Both the position numbers and the translations under genes were made by a program. 64,000 nt of DNA from the NCBI RefSeq assembly GCF_965638725.1, contig NC_134975.1:1934179-1998178 (forward strand), written 5' to 3'. The number at the start of each line of letters is the position of its first letter. Position 1 is the stretch's first letter. The notes beneath the pieces were generated by a model. The model worked only from the letters and a program-made list of their open reading frames with translations. It did no database searches and had not been told where the DNA came from. This document shows positions 12,901 to 24,500 of this stretch, in pieces. This DNA comes from Aptenodytes patagonicus (lineage: Eukaryota; Chordata; Aves; Sphenisciformes; Spheniscidae).

Positions 12901-15900
12901 CAGAGCTGCTTTTGGTGCAACCCTGCGTGTGCGGACGTGTTGGTAGAGCATCGCCGCGACACCCCTGCCTGCGGGGAGCGATCCTTCACCATCGCAACGG
13001 CCATGGGTTTTGCTAAGAGCCCCTCGGCTGGGACCTCCGGCCGTGCAGACGCCGTTACGTGTCTGTGCTATAGGGCCCAGGTAATAGGGTCAGCTTTACA
13101 CATTGCAGGGCGCAAGAAAAGAATTAAATATTTACAGAGACAACATGGTTATAAAACAGCAAGGGAAAGCTCGGCAGCTCCTGGGCCTGACGTCTTCGCG
13201 GCATCTCCAGGGGAAGGACCACCTCAGCCACCTGCAAACGGCAGCAAAACACTACGGCTGCGACCTGCAAGGCGATTCACGGCGACACAGAAAGCACTTT
13301 GTTATTTTGCCACCCTGCCGTGGCCCACCAAGTTCAAGAGCAGTCATTTTGTGGGTTGTTTGGGGAGAGCCGGGAAGCTGCGAGTCCTTCAGGTACCGAC
13401 ACCCCACGAGCAGCCCCCTGAGACCTCCCTGCGATGCCCAGCGTGGCCAAACCGAGCAGCCATCGGCGAGTTTTTCTTTAGACAAACCCACGCGTGGTCC
13501 TGCCTGCTCCAAAGGCACCTGGAGGAGTTCCTGCAACCCCTGGGGCCACACCTCCCTTTAAAAAAAAAAAAAGAGTATTTCACTGTGCAATTTAACATGC
13601 TTTTGGGGAAAGACACTTCACTTCAGGCCCCTGGTTCTGGGGTGGGAAAGAATCTCCTGGGAAAGAGGGAAAAAAGTAATTACAGAAAAACTCTGCGGAT
13701 GGAATTATTCAGCCGATGCCCAATTATCACCTCCAGAGCCACCTCTGCTCTCCTAAAAACCTAATTCCAGGGAACAACGGTAACACCAAGAATCCAGGTT
13801 CGTTAACAAACGCAAAGCACAATCCTACCGTGCAACTCAAATGAGAAAAAGCTTCCAGCCAAGCGACAACCCTCATCATCTACCACCACCTACCAGCGCT
13901 CGTTCCCAAGGCAGTAATGTGCCTCTTCCATAGGGAGAAGGGATGAAAGCGGAAAACCCCCACGGGGCGAGCACAGAAAAGCCACAAACACTCTCAAAAC
14001 CCGAGGTGCCTGTCGAAACCTTTCCCCCCTTCCTGCGACACGGGAGAAAATGTCAGATGTCAGGACAGGAAGGTCGGCGCGCTCACCTACGGGGGCACAT
14101 GCTCTATTTACAGGCAGCGTAGGTCAAGAAAAGTCTCCGAAAAAAGAGTCGGGTTTCAGACGGCTGAGCGAGCCCCGCAGAGAGCGCAGCTCGGCAGCAG
14201 GTTGGGCTCAGAGCAGCGGCACAGCCACCGCGCCACCAACACGGAGCTCAAAGCCCCTTTGCACCGGTAATACCGGCGTGGAGAAGCTTGGCAGCCAGGT
14301 TGGTGCACGGCACGGGGACGTGCAGAGCCGTGGCCTCGGGAAACCTCCCCTCAAACCTCTGGTGCTGAAAACAGGCACCCAGCTGGGTCAGGTAAAGGAT
14401 GTAAACGCTTCAAAGCTGCAAGCTAACTGAAGATTTCCTCATGCAATTAAAACTTTCGATGCACGGCCGATGGGTTTTAGCTTGGCGGAGGCAAGTCTAT
14501 ACGTAAACATGATCCACGACACCTTTGCTTGCCCTCTCTGAGAGGGGAGCGTTTGTGCACGGGACCCCTCACCAAAAGGGAGGGGAAAGGGGAGGAAAAG
14601 GAGCTTCGAAGCTTCACAATCCCCCCCCCCCCCAAAGCAAAGCTGGACCTCCCCTGCACAGATTAAATTGGAAACTCATTCCCTCCCTCCCCATCGAAGG
14701 TAACGAAGGAGGAATCCCTCCTCCGAAAAGCTGCTGGTCGCAGCACTCGGTGTTGCTGTTGCCGGGAAAGGAGAGGGACGTGCTCCCTCCGAGCTCGCAG
14801 CCTTTGGGACTTTGTCGCCCAGGGTTCGGTTTTTCTGAGCGTTCCAATTAAACAAACGCCAAAGGTTGTGACAGACCCTAACGGCGGTCGGGGTAACTTT
14901 GGGAAGGTGCTGGCTCTCCTCGTCCCTGGAAGAAAGGAGAGATGAGGCTGGATGAGAAGAGCTGCTCCTCCACTTCCCCTGGAAAAGGCCAGCGGGCTGG
15001 AAGTTGCTTTCCAACCTGTTTTACTGTAAGCAGTCACCCGGCGGGTCATTTTTAATTCTGACTTTCACCGTTTCCAGCTGCAGTCCCCTCAGAAAGCCCC
15101 AGTCTTGCGTCAAGGCGTCCTCCTGTGGCAGCCTCCTCCTGGATGGATTAACCTCAGCCCCGACCTCCAGAGCTTCCTTCGCCGCCCGCCTGCGCGCCCG
15201 GCTCCTGCCTCGGGTCTGCGGGGAGGGATCCATCTCGTCCTCCCTCCTCGCTTCCAGCCGATAGGGATCCCAGGATGAAAGCAAGCGGAACAGCAGTCGC
15301 GTTTGAACTAATAAAGCTCTCACCCCAAATTACACCAAGGCAGCTCTCTCGCAGATGGCACTGGATCTGCACCGGCCCACGATGGAGCTCATTAATCAAG
15401 GATGGCAGCGGGGAAGCGCGTGGCCGCTCGCGGGCCGACTCGGCAGACCCCGTCCAGTCCAACCCCTCATCCACGGGCTGCGCTTCCCCGTTCTAACTCA
15501 CGCAGCCAGAAACGAGGCGTTACCGGGTCTCGAATGGCGAGCACGATGCAGCGCTTTGGCCTCGCCATGGCACGGAGGCTCGGCTGAGTGACTGGATGCC
15601 AGAGCTGGGATCGGGAGGGCAGAGCGGCGAAGCAAGCTGGGACCCATCTCCGGAGCACGGGCCACGTACTTGTGCAATACAGTTTGAGCATCCGACGCTA
15701 TGAGGTCCCGATCGCTGCACTCATGCACAGGGCGTTTGACCCTGTGGGGGTCCTGCTCCTCTCCTTTGCTCCTGGTTTAGCTCAGAGTCAGAAGGACAGA
15801 GCTAGTCTGACCCCAAAAAAAACATGCCGGTGTTCCTCCGGGAGGGTAATTAATTAGGACAATGTACTGCTCCTGGGGCGATTGCCGTACGCTGCATAAA

Positions 15901-16492
15901 GCCAAAGCGACCGGCCACGGGCTCTTCTAACCAGCAAGCGGAGGAGAAGCGTGGGACCAACGCTGGGTGATTTAGCTGCAGTTTGAGGACATCAGGAGGC
16001 CAAAGACCAAGAGCGGCGCAGGGGCTGTGCAGCCCCACGCCCTCGAGCGCATCCATTCTCCCAAACGGCTGCCCAGCGAGCCCCCAAAGCCCTGAGCGGC
16101 CAACGGGCTCTTTGCAACTGTGACTCCATCCCAACTTCAAGCGGCCGCCACCAGCTCCCAGGGTTGGTGGCCGGAGCCGAGCGCCCGGCTCCCTCCTGAA
16201 CCGTCCCCCGGTGTGACACCGCGGCCGCCAAACGCACCGGCGAGCAGCTCGGTCCCCCGTCTCTAGGTGCATTTTGGGGCTCCTCAGCCCACCCCAAGCT
16301 CCCCAGGGCGACCAGCCCCTCTCCCAGGTGCAGGATGGACCCTTTAAGGTGGCCGGAGCAGCCCACCTACCTCATGCTGTAGGCCCCAGCGCCCAGCTCC
16401 TGGCCGATGCCCGACAGGCTGGCGTCGAAGTCCTGCACCAGCCCTGACTCGATCACCTCGTCCGCCAGCGGCAGCTTCAGAGCCCAGGCCAT
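954..16492 (-). CDS. TFCP2: Transcription factor CP2 (12 coding exons; C-terminus beyond the left edge)
   Basis: TFCP2 is a grainyhead/CP2-family nuclear transcription factor that binds CNRG-N5/6-CNRG sites as an oligomer. Minus-strand coding exons in order are 16371-16492, 9724-9875, 9014-9090, 8480-8585, 8161-8267, 7332-7484, 4797-4907, 3917-4005, 3356-3404, 2761-2854, 2025-2115 and 954-1041. They total 1239 nt (413 codons) with continuous phase and GT-AG borders. The start ATG at 16492 gives [18 protein letters not shown], as I recall it from human. The CP2 DNA-binding region spans roughly residues 60-290 and includes [20 protein letters not shown] and [16 protein letters not shown]. The exons at 2761-2854 and 2025-2115 encode the SAM-like oligomerisation domain ([33 protein letters not shown]). 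The glutamine run of the human protein is absent here: [14 protein letters not shown] replaces it. The human protein has 502 residues, so about 90 are missing at the left edge. The paralogues UBP1 and TFCP2L1 were considered but fit less well, and synteny with POU6F1 supports TFCP2. Confidence 0.96.
9876..16370 (-). other. TFCP2: TFCP2 first coding intron (6.5 kb)
   Basis: This is the largest intron seen in TFCP2, bounded by AG|GTAGGT at the 16371 side and TGCAG|C at the 9875 side. It contains short homopolymer tracts (T-run near 11762, A-runs near 12778 and 13560, C-run near 14625) and no exon, RNA gene or transposable element that I can name. Several proline- or serine-rich open frames here look like chance products of GC-rich DNA. 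Confidence 0.75.
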
Positions 16493-17560
16493 CCTCACCC
16501 ACAGGCACGGGGCGCAAGCCCCGGGCGAGGGGACGGCGTCCCCCGTGGGGGAGGGCAGCGGGGGGCTCCTCAGCGGGTGCCCCGGCGCGTCACCCCTCTC
16601 GGCGGAGAGGTAGGCTCGTTCCCCGAGGGGGCTCAGCTGCGCTCCCCGCTTCCCCTGGGGGCGCCGAGCCCCCCCCCACCGCCCCTTGGGGGACCCGCTC
16701 CTGGGATGGCTAACTTGAGGACCCCCAGGACCCACCGCAGGGGACTCAACCCCAAACCAACAGCCGCCCCCCCGGGCTGCTGCACCCCCCCGACCCCTTC
16801 ACACCCCCTTCCAAGGGGCCACGGCCAGCCCCGAACACCCCGAGGCCTGGAGACGCCCCCGAGGCGGCCTCACCCTCCGCGGACCCCAGACCCCTTCGCC
16901 CCCTTCCCAAGGGACTGCACCCCCGGGGGACCCCGAGCCGTACCGACACCCCCCCCCCCCCCGAGGGGCTGCACCCCCGGGGGACCCCCCCAGGCCCTAC
17001 ACACCCCCCTCAAGGGGCTGCCCCCCGCGGGGACCCCCCCCGCACCGCCGCCCCCCGACCCCCAAGGGGCCGCCCTAGCCCCAGGCCCCCCCTTAAAGGC
17101 TGCCCGCGGCCGCCCCCAAGGCGCCGCCTTCCCGAGGGGCCGCACCCCCCGAGCCCCGCTGCAGAGCCCCCCCCTCCCCGGCCCGGCCCGGCCCGGCCCG
17201 GCCCCGCCGCGCCCGCGCCCGCTCCCGCCCCGCCGCGGGCCCCGGGCCGCGGCCCCCGCAAGATGGAGGCGGCGGCGCCGCGGACCCCCCCGCCCCCGCC
17301 GCCAGCGGGGAAGCGGCCCCGCCCCGCCGCCGCGCCCAGCCAATGGGAGCCGCGCGCCGCCGGGTGACGCACGGCGAGCGGTAGCCAATGGAGAGCTTCG
17401 CGCCGGGCCCGCCGCGCGGGGATTGGCCGGGGGCGGCGCGGCGTGGGGCGCTGGCGTCCGTGCGGCGCCTCCCGGAGGGTCGCGGGTTCGAGTCCCGGCC
17501 CCGGCTCATGCGTGCGCTGAGTTGCGTGGGTCTCAGCCGGCAGCGGGCCGGGGGGGGTGG
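16493..17560 (-). promoter_or_regulatory. TFCP2: TFCP2 CpG-island promoter and 5' UTR
   Basis: The sequence becomes extremely CpG-rich directly upstream of the TFCP2 start codon, which is typical of a TATA-less housekeeping promoter. Three CCAAT boxes (NF-Y type) cluster at 17340-17344, 17385-17389 and, inverted, 17422-17426. A YY1-like AAGATGG core lies near 17259 and GC boxes lie around 17180-17240. CCAAT boxes usually sit 60-100 bp upstream of the start site, so transcription probably begins around 17250-17290 and runs leftward. The exact start site is inferred. Confidence 0.75.
17426..17506 (+). other. tRNA-like cloverleaf with perfect B-box
   Basis: GGTTCGAGTCC, a perfect match to the Pol III B-box GGTTCGANTCC, occurs near 17485. 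The surrounding 81 nt can fold as a cloverleaf. The acceptor stem is GCCGGGG (17426-17432) with CCCCGGC (17499-17505), 7 of 7 pairs. The D-stem is GCGC/GCGC. The anticodon stem is GGCGT/GCGCC with loop CCGTGCG, and the T-arm has 4 of 5 pairs with loop TTCGAGT. The nominal anticodon is GTG (His), but U33 is missing, the A-box is poor, the variable loop is long, and the nearest T4 run is about 55 nt downstream. It may be a degenerate tRNA or a chance fold in GC-rich DNA. It is not called as a functional tRNA. Confidence 0.3.
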
Positions 17561-17765
17561 GGGTGCTTTTCTCCCTCCCGGGGCGGCAGCGGGGACGCAG
17601 GGAACGATACCGGCCCGGCTCCATCCTCGGGAGCCGCTTCCCCGAAAACCCGGGTGCCAGTGGCATGGGGAGCCACGGCAGGGTGCCAAGAGCAGCCCCA
17701 CCCCCACCCCCCCCCCCCCCCACCCCGGAAAAAAGGGGAAAGGAAAAGAAAAAAGAAAAATACTG

Positions 17766-17771
17766 TTTATT
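17766..17771 (-). terminator. POU6F1: POU6F1 polyadenylation signal
   Basis: TTTATT on the plus strand is AATAAA on the minus strand, in AAATAAACAG. It is the first canonical signal downstream of the POU6F1 stop codon that I found, and gives a 3' UTR of about 0.8 kb (17.75-18.54 kb). It lies only about 200-500 bp upstream of the TFCP2 promoter on the same strand. Confidence 0.7.
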
Positions 17772-18540
17772 TCACACCACTACATCAAGTGCATCAGTCT
17801 GCCGTGTCCCCGGCGGGGCGACCCGGGGTCCCCTCCCCGTCCCCCCCCAACCTCCCCCCTCCAGCCATCACCTCTCCCCATCGCTCCCCGGACTGGAGGG
17901 GGGCGAGGGATGGAGCCCCCAACCCGCCTGGCTCCCGGGCTCAGGGGAGGCGGGGAGGGGGTGCTGCCTCCATTACAGGGTTCACCCCCCCCCCAAACCC
18001 TCTTGGGACGGTGGGGAGCCCGGTGAAGTCCCCAACCCCACCCCACAGCGATGTCCCTGTGGTGGGAGGGTCGCAGCGAGAAGCCCCTCGCACCAGCAGG
18101 CAGGAGGCGGGGGACCGCCAAAATCAAAGAGGGGGTAAAATTAAATTGGGGCTCACCCCTAGCGAGCCGTGACGCTACCTTGGAAACACAGGAAAACGGC
18201 CAAAAAATGAAAATCACTCCTTTTTTTGGGGGGGTGGGGCGACACTTGGGGGGCAGGAGAGGCGGCGCGTGCAGGCAGGGGGTCTGTCACCACGCACGTT
18301 ACAGGCAGGAGGAGGCATGAGGCAGGCGCGACACCCGACGCGAACACGCTTAGGTCATGTGTGATGTGGAGGAAAGGGGACAGACGGACACACGGACACA
18401 CCTACAGGCACGGTGGGGTGGTGGAGACCCCAGCACCCACCGCGGGGCTGGGGGACGAAGTCGGTGGCGAAAGTGCTGATGGCAGGAGGTCGGGGTGGGC
18501 AACGGCGGGGGGGGGGGACACGGACGTCCCCGTCCCCGAT

Positions 18541-21500
18541 TTAGGGGATCTGAAAGACGTTGAGTTTACTGGTGTTTTTGAGGGTCTGCCGGCGGTTGCA
18601 GAACCAGACGCGGACGACTTCGCGGTCGTAGTTGAGCTCCTTGGCGATCTCGGTGATCTCCTGGCCGGTGGGCAAGGCGTTCTTCTCGAAGTAGGCGTTG
18701 AGAGCCTCGATGGCTTGGGGGGTGAAGGAGGTACGGCGCTTCCGTTTTTTGGAGGGTTCCCCCCCCACGAACTCCATCAGGTTTTGTTGCCCCTCTTGGT
18801 TACGGAGCTCAGCTTCGCTCAACCACTTCTCCAGCACCGGTTTCAGCTTCTGGGCGCTCTTGGGGGTGATGTCCAGCTTCTCGAACCTGCAGCGGGCACA
18901 GAGGAGCCCTCAGGGACGCGGCGAGGACGGGGGGGGGACGCACCGGGGCGGGGACACCGTGACGGGGTTGGGGGCACTGCTGCTTTCGGCAGGCGAGACC
19001 ACGGCGGGGAGTGAGGCTGCGGTGAGGAGCTTCGTGGGCAGCGACCCCACCCACCCTCCTTTTCTCCCATTTCCCTCCCTTTCCCTGATTTTCCTCCTTT
19101 TTTTCCTCCTTTTCCCCAGCCTTCCTCCCTTTCTCCATTTTCCTTCCTCTTCTCCCATTTTCCTCCCTTTCCCTATTTTTCCTTTCCTCCAATTTTCCTC
19201 CTTTTCTCCGATTTCCCCCTTTTCTCTAATTTGCCTCCCTTTCTCAGATTTCCCTCCTTTTTCCCCACTTCCCTCCTTTTCTCTAATTTTCCTTCTTTCC
19301 CTCAATTTTCCTCCTTTTCTCCAATTTTCCTTTCTCTAATTTTCCTGCCTTTCTCCCATTTTCCTCCTGTTCTCTAGTTCTCCTCCTTTTCTCCATTTTT
19401 CCTCCTTTTCTCCAATTTCCCCTCTTCTCCAATTTTCTTCCCTTTCTCCAATTTTCCTCCTTTTATCCGTTTTTCCTCCTTTTATCTGTTTTCCCTCCTT
19501 CTCTCCATTTTTCCTTTTCTCCAACTTTCTTTTCCTCCCCTTTCCTAATTTCCCCCATTTTCTCCAATTTTCCTCCCTTTCTCCAACTTTCCTCTCCAAT
19601 TTTTCTATTTTTCTCCAATTCCCCTCCTTTTCTCCCATTTTCCTCCCTTCCCATACTTTTCCTCCTTTTCTCCAATTCTCCTCCTCCTCCCTAATTTTCC
19701 TCCTTTTCCCCGATTCCCCCCTCCCGAGGACGCAGCCCCCGGCCCCCCGGTACCTGCAGATGGCCGACTGGCTGTAGGCGGGTCCCTCGGTGGCCGTCAG
19801 GGCCTGTCCCACCTGCGTCTGCGTCAGGCCGAGGGACAAGCGTCGGATCTTGAAGTTCTTGGCGAATTCCCGGATCTCCTCCAGGTTAATCCCGTCCTCC
19901 TCCGCGCTGCTGTTGGGAGCCGGGGGCTCTGCCGGCGGAGGGACGCGGGGGCTGCCGTGAAACGGCCACGGAGCCGCCTCTCCCCCCCCACCATAAGGAG
20001 CATCCCCTTCGTTAGGCTCCCTAACGAAGGCCGGGCGCCGGCGGTCATCCCCAAGGATGCAGGGCGTGGGTGCGCAGCACCCTCCCCCCATCCCGGGGGA
20101 TCCCAGACCCCGGTATCCCTCTTCCCAGGGGATCCCAGTCCCTGGCATCCCCCCAGTATCCCCTCCTCCCGTATCCCCAGCATCCTCCCCCCATCCCAGG
20201 GGATCCCAGACCCTGGTATCCCTCTTCCCAGGGGATCCCAGTCCCCGGCATCCCCCCAGTATCCCCTCCCCCCGTATCCCCAGCATCCTCCCCCATCCCA
20301 GGGGATCCCAGTCCCCGGCATCCCCCCAGTATCCCCCGCCGTGACTCACTGGAGACCAGCTGGCTGACGGTGGGGGTCTCCGAGCAGGTGATGGGGACGG
20401 GCGCGGAGGAAGCCTTCGCCGCCGGGGCAGGGTTTGCCATCACCACGGCCGGCTGGGAGAGAGCCGGGGCCGGCTGGATGGGCTGGACCTGGGGCAGAGG
20501 GGAGGGTCAGCACCCCCAGAGCGGGGGCTCCCCCTCTTCCAGCGCCACGGCCAGGCTGCTCCCTGCCCCCCGGCTCCATCCGGGCGGTGGCAGGAGAGCG
20601 GCCACGGCGTTGCTTTTGCTGACGGTGGAGGTGAGACAGGCTGGGACGGAGAGGTGACACTGGAAACCACCCAGCTCCGTGCTGGGAGTGGGGACGTGAC
20701 AATTCTGTACTGGGTTTGGGGTGTCCCACCACGTAGGTTTGGGGGCGACCAGCACCTCTGCTCACACCAAGGTGAGGCTTGGTCTTTCCCATCCCAGCTG
20801 GGAAATTTGGTGGGCACAGAGGGCAGGACGCCCCACGGGGCAGCACTGAGGGGCAGGAGGGGTCACGTCCCGAGGATGCTCACGGGCTCCCAAAGCAACG
20901 TGGCTGGGTCCCAAAGCAACGTGGCCGGGTCCCAAAGATGCTCACGTCCTCGCAAAGCGACATGGCCAGGTCCCAAAGCAATGGAGCCACGTCCCAAAGA
21001 TGCTCACGTGCTTTCAGAGCAACGTGGCCACATCCCAAAGCAACATGGCTGGGTCCCAAAGCCACGCTGCTGGGTCCCAAAGATGCTCACGACCTCCCAA
21101 AGTAATGTGGTTGGGTCCCAAAGCAATGTGGCCACATCCCAAAGGTGCTCACGTGCTCCCAAAGCAATACGGCCGGGTCCCAAAGCCATGTGGCTGGGTC
21201 CCAAAGCAATGCGACCTGGTCCCAAAGATGCTCATGTGCTCCCAAAACAACGTGGTTGGGTCCCAAAGATGCTCACGTGCTCCCAAAGCAACGTGGCTGG
21301 GTCCCCGAGCCACGCTTCTGGGTCCCAAAGATGCTCACGTCCTCCTAAAGCAATGTGTCTGGGTCCCAAAGCCACAGGGCCAGGTCCCAAAGACGCTCAC
21401 GTGCTCCCAAAGCAACGTGGCCGGGTCCCAAAGACGCTCACATATCCCCAAAGCCACGCAGCCGGGGACGCTGCCAGCCCTTTGGCCACACGGCTGTCAG

Positions 21501-24500
21501 CCCCGTGCCCGTCGCTCACCTCGTTCTTGGAGGGGGGCTCGGGGGTGCCGGTTTTCTTGATGGCGGCCGCCTGGATGGCGCTGCCGGCCAGCGTGGCGAT
21601 GACCTGGCCCTGGGCATTGAGCAGCAGCTGGGGCGTCACCGTCTGTACCTGCAGGTTCTGGGCCGGCAGAGCGGCTGGGGCAGGGCTGGCTGCCGCCATC
21701 CCGGGGGGGTTCACCACCCACGGCAGGGTCCCGATCACCTGGGCAAAGGGAGGAGAGCCAGGGCTGGGGGCGGGGGTTGCACCTGCAAACGCCCTTCCCC
21801 GGGGTGGGGGACACACACACCGGCTGCGTCCGTCTCCTCCTTCCCCAGGAGAAACAGCCCCGGGGGGGGTGGGGGGGTGGGGGGGTGGCAGCCGGTGGGG
21901 GCGTTGGATTTGCAAGGGCAGGTCCCTCCCCGGCGGTACCTGGCCCTGGGCATTGGTCAGGATCTGGCCCGTGATGCCCTGCACGCTGGAGATGGTGTTT
22001 GCGATCACGGGGGCGGCTGCCAAGGAGCCGAGGAGCTGGGTTTGGCCCCCGAGAGAAGCCGCGCTGATCTGCGGAGAACCGAAAGCCGGGAGTCAGAGAC
22101 GTGGGTGGCACCCCAGGCCACCGCGTCCCCCCGCGCACGGCCGGCCACCCCCTTTCCCGTGGCAGGGTGACTCCTGCCTCGCCGCCGTGACGGGATGCAG
22201 TCCCTTGACGTCCTTAAATCCATCCTTTAGATTTTGCCTAAAGCAAAGCTGCCTGCTCGGTCGCTCGTTGTTCGTCGGGGATGGGGAAACTGAGGCTGGG
22301 ATCTTGCACGATCCCCCGGGAGATGATGGCTGAACCAGAGTGCTTCGTCCCCGGGGAAGCACGACTTCTCGTGGCTCTCTGCGGCCACGTAAGGCACCGG
22401 ATAAAGGGGAGCGGGTGCCAAACTCGCCCGGCTCCATGCCGCGGGCTGCCAGGCTCCTTACTATGCCAGGGTTAAAGGCAAATCCGGCAGGTTGGACGGT
22501 GATCTGGGTCTGCATCTCTAACGGCTTGGCCGTGGGCGGCGTGGGCGCTGCAGTGGGCTGTGGCAGGATGGGGGGCTGGCCGGGCGCGGCGGGGAAGACG
22601 CCGGGGGGCTGGAGAGGGGGCCGGGGCTGGACCGCAGCCTGCAGCGGCTGGGCAGGCTGCACCGGCGCTTGGATGGCTGTGTTCAGTACGGCGGCGGCTG
22701 CAAAGCAAAGAGACGGAGAGAACGTGAGCCGGGGGGAGACAGGGACGCCGGCGAGACCCTGAGCTCGGTTCCCCCGCACCGCTCACTGTCCCTTCCCAAA
22801 GGGAACCGAATCACCAGGTGATTCATCTCTGCATGCTCGTGTTATCGCAGCGAAAGGTCCCCCGAGCTCCCGTGTAACCGGCAGAGCCGAGCCCCTCTGC
22901 TACAGCAGGACTCATCCTGCCCAGTTGGAGCGCTGGGTCTAACCCAAACCAGGTGCTGCTGCCAGCACAGAGGGTGAGGGGCACCTCCGGGGCCCCGCCA
23001 TCTCCCCTGTCTACGAATCACTCCTGGGACAGGCTCCTTCCCTCGCGGGAGCTCAAGAGGAGACGATTCCCTCTTACAGGGAAGGGCACGAACCCTGCCC
23101 CGGGCATCGCCGGAGAGGCACCCGTCTCCCTGCTCTCATGGCCTCGGGTCTCTCCCCTTTAAAGAACCACCCCCGCTGCAACGGGGTGTCATACCCAGAG
23201 CCCCAAATCTAACCTGGACCTCACATTCCCATCCCTGTGCGCTGCCTCCCTCCCTGTCGCCATCCTCATCCTGCCCTCCCCTTCTCCCCCACTCCCGGCA
23301 CCTCTTGTACTCGGGGAGCCGCAAACAAGTCCCCAGAATTAAACGCCATTTCAGACCCCTCCTGGAGAGGACGGCCTGCATTCGGCACAAGCTGGGGGAG
23401 GACGAATTAAGGAGGCTGCAAAGCAGAAGAGCGCCGGTTACCTTGCAAATTGGCTATGGGTGGTTTGAAAATTCCCCCTGTAGGAGAAGCAGCCGTCAAT
23501 CCGGGAAGGGCAGCGACCGTTGCTGTAGGAAATGTCCACACAGCCAGCCCCTGCTGACCTGCCACTTGACCTGCAATACTGATGGGGATAAGAAGAGGTT
23601 GAGTAACTGTCCCTGCTGGAACCATTACTCCTGTCACAACTGTTGCTAAGTTTTCCTGAGTCAAGACCTGCAAAAGTAAACAAGATTTAAAAAAGAACAA
23701 AAATCAACGCCACTGCAGACAGCATCAGCGGAGCATAAGTCTTTGTAAAGGGGCGCGTAGACCCGGCGGCCGGGCGGCCCGGGGTCCCTCCCATCTCAGC
23801 AGCTGGGTTCCCAGCTCCGCGGAGCCCCTTCTCCGTGGGGAGACGGGGGGGATTCCCCCCCACCCTTGCAAACCACCCGACGCGTCTCTGGCAGCACCTC
23901 GGCGGCGCAAGGCCCTTGGCGAGGGCGCCAAGCAGAGGGAAACCGCCTTGGTTCGGGGCGTAGGTCCTACACCCCGCGCCACGAGCGGTCGTCTCTGCCC
24001 TCGGGGTTTGCCTACAGCAAGCGGACGCCTCCCCGGGGGTCCCCACTGTGTGTCCCCCCCCCCCCCTCCACCCCAGCCCTCTCCCCCCTCTCCCGGCCCG
24101 CTCCGCAGCTGCGGGGTAGTTACCTGCGGGGTGGCTTGCACGGCCAGCGGGGCCAATGTCTGCGGCTGCTGGCTCGTGGCGTGGCTGAAGGTGCCGACGG
24201 AGGGGACGGTGCTGGGGGATGCTCCAGTCGCCGGTTTGGCTTTGCCTGGGGAAGGGCAGAGGAGACGGGTTGGAGAGATGCTGCCGGTTGAGCGATAGCA
24301 GCTCGTCTGTGCAAAGGATGGGGGTGAGGGTGGGGGGCACCCAAATTACGCGCTCCCAGGGAATGAACACCCTCCCGCGGGTGTCCCGGGGGAGCCGCAG
24401 CCCCACGGAGCCGGCGTGAAACCCAGCACGGGGCATCCTCGGGAGCAGCGCTCCGGGTCCCCCAGGGTGGAGTCACTGCCCAGGCTACAGGATGCAGGGG

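Noticed and set aside
17426-17506. Functional tRNA-His (GTG) gene
   Set aside because: Missing U33, poor A-box, one T-stem mismatch, long variable loop and no close T-run terminator. Kept only as a tRNA-like element.
16577-18172. 531-residue proline-rich plus-strand open frame over the TFCP2 promoter and POU6F1 3' UTR
   Set aside because: It is built from CCCC runs in a CpG island, without domains or splice logic. The length is a consequence of low stop-codon density.
19336-20349. 337-residue Lys/Glu- and Gly-rich minus-strand open frame
   Set aside because: It is translation of the polypurine tract and the 103-bp repeat. Only the portion 19754-19928 is real POU6F1 exon.
20654-22333. 559-residue plus-strand open frame with SQSNVAGSQ-like repeats
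   Set aside because: It is antisense to POU6F1 exons and entirely explained by the E-box minisatellite and exon shadow.
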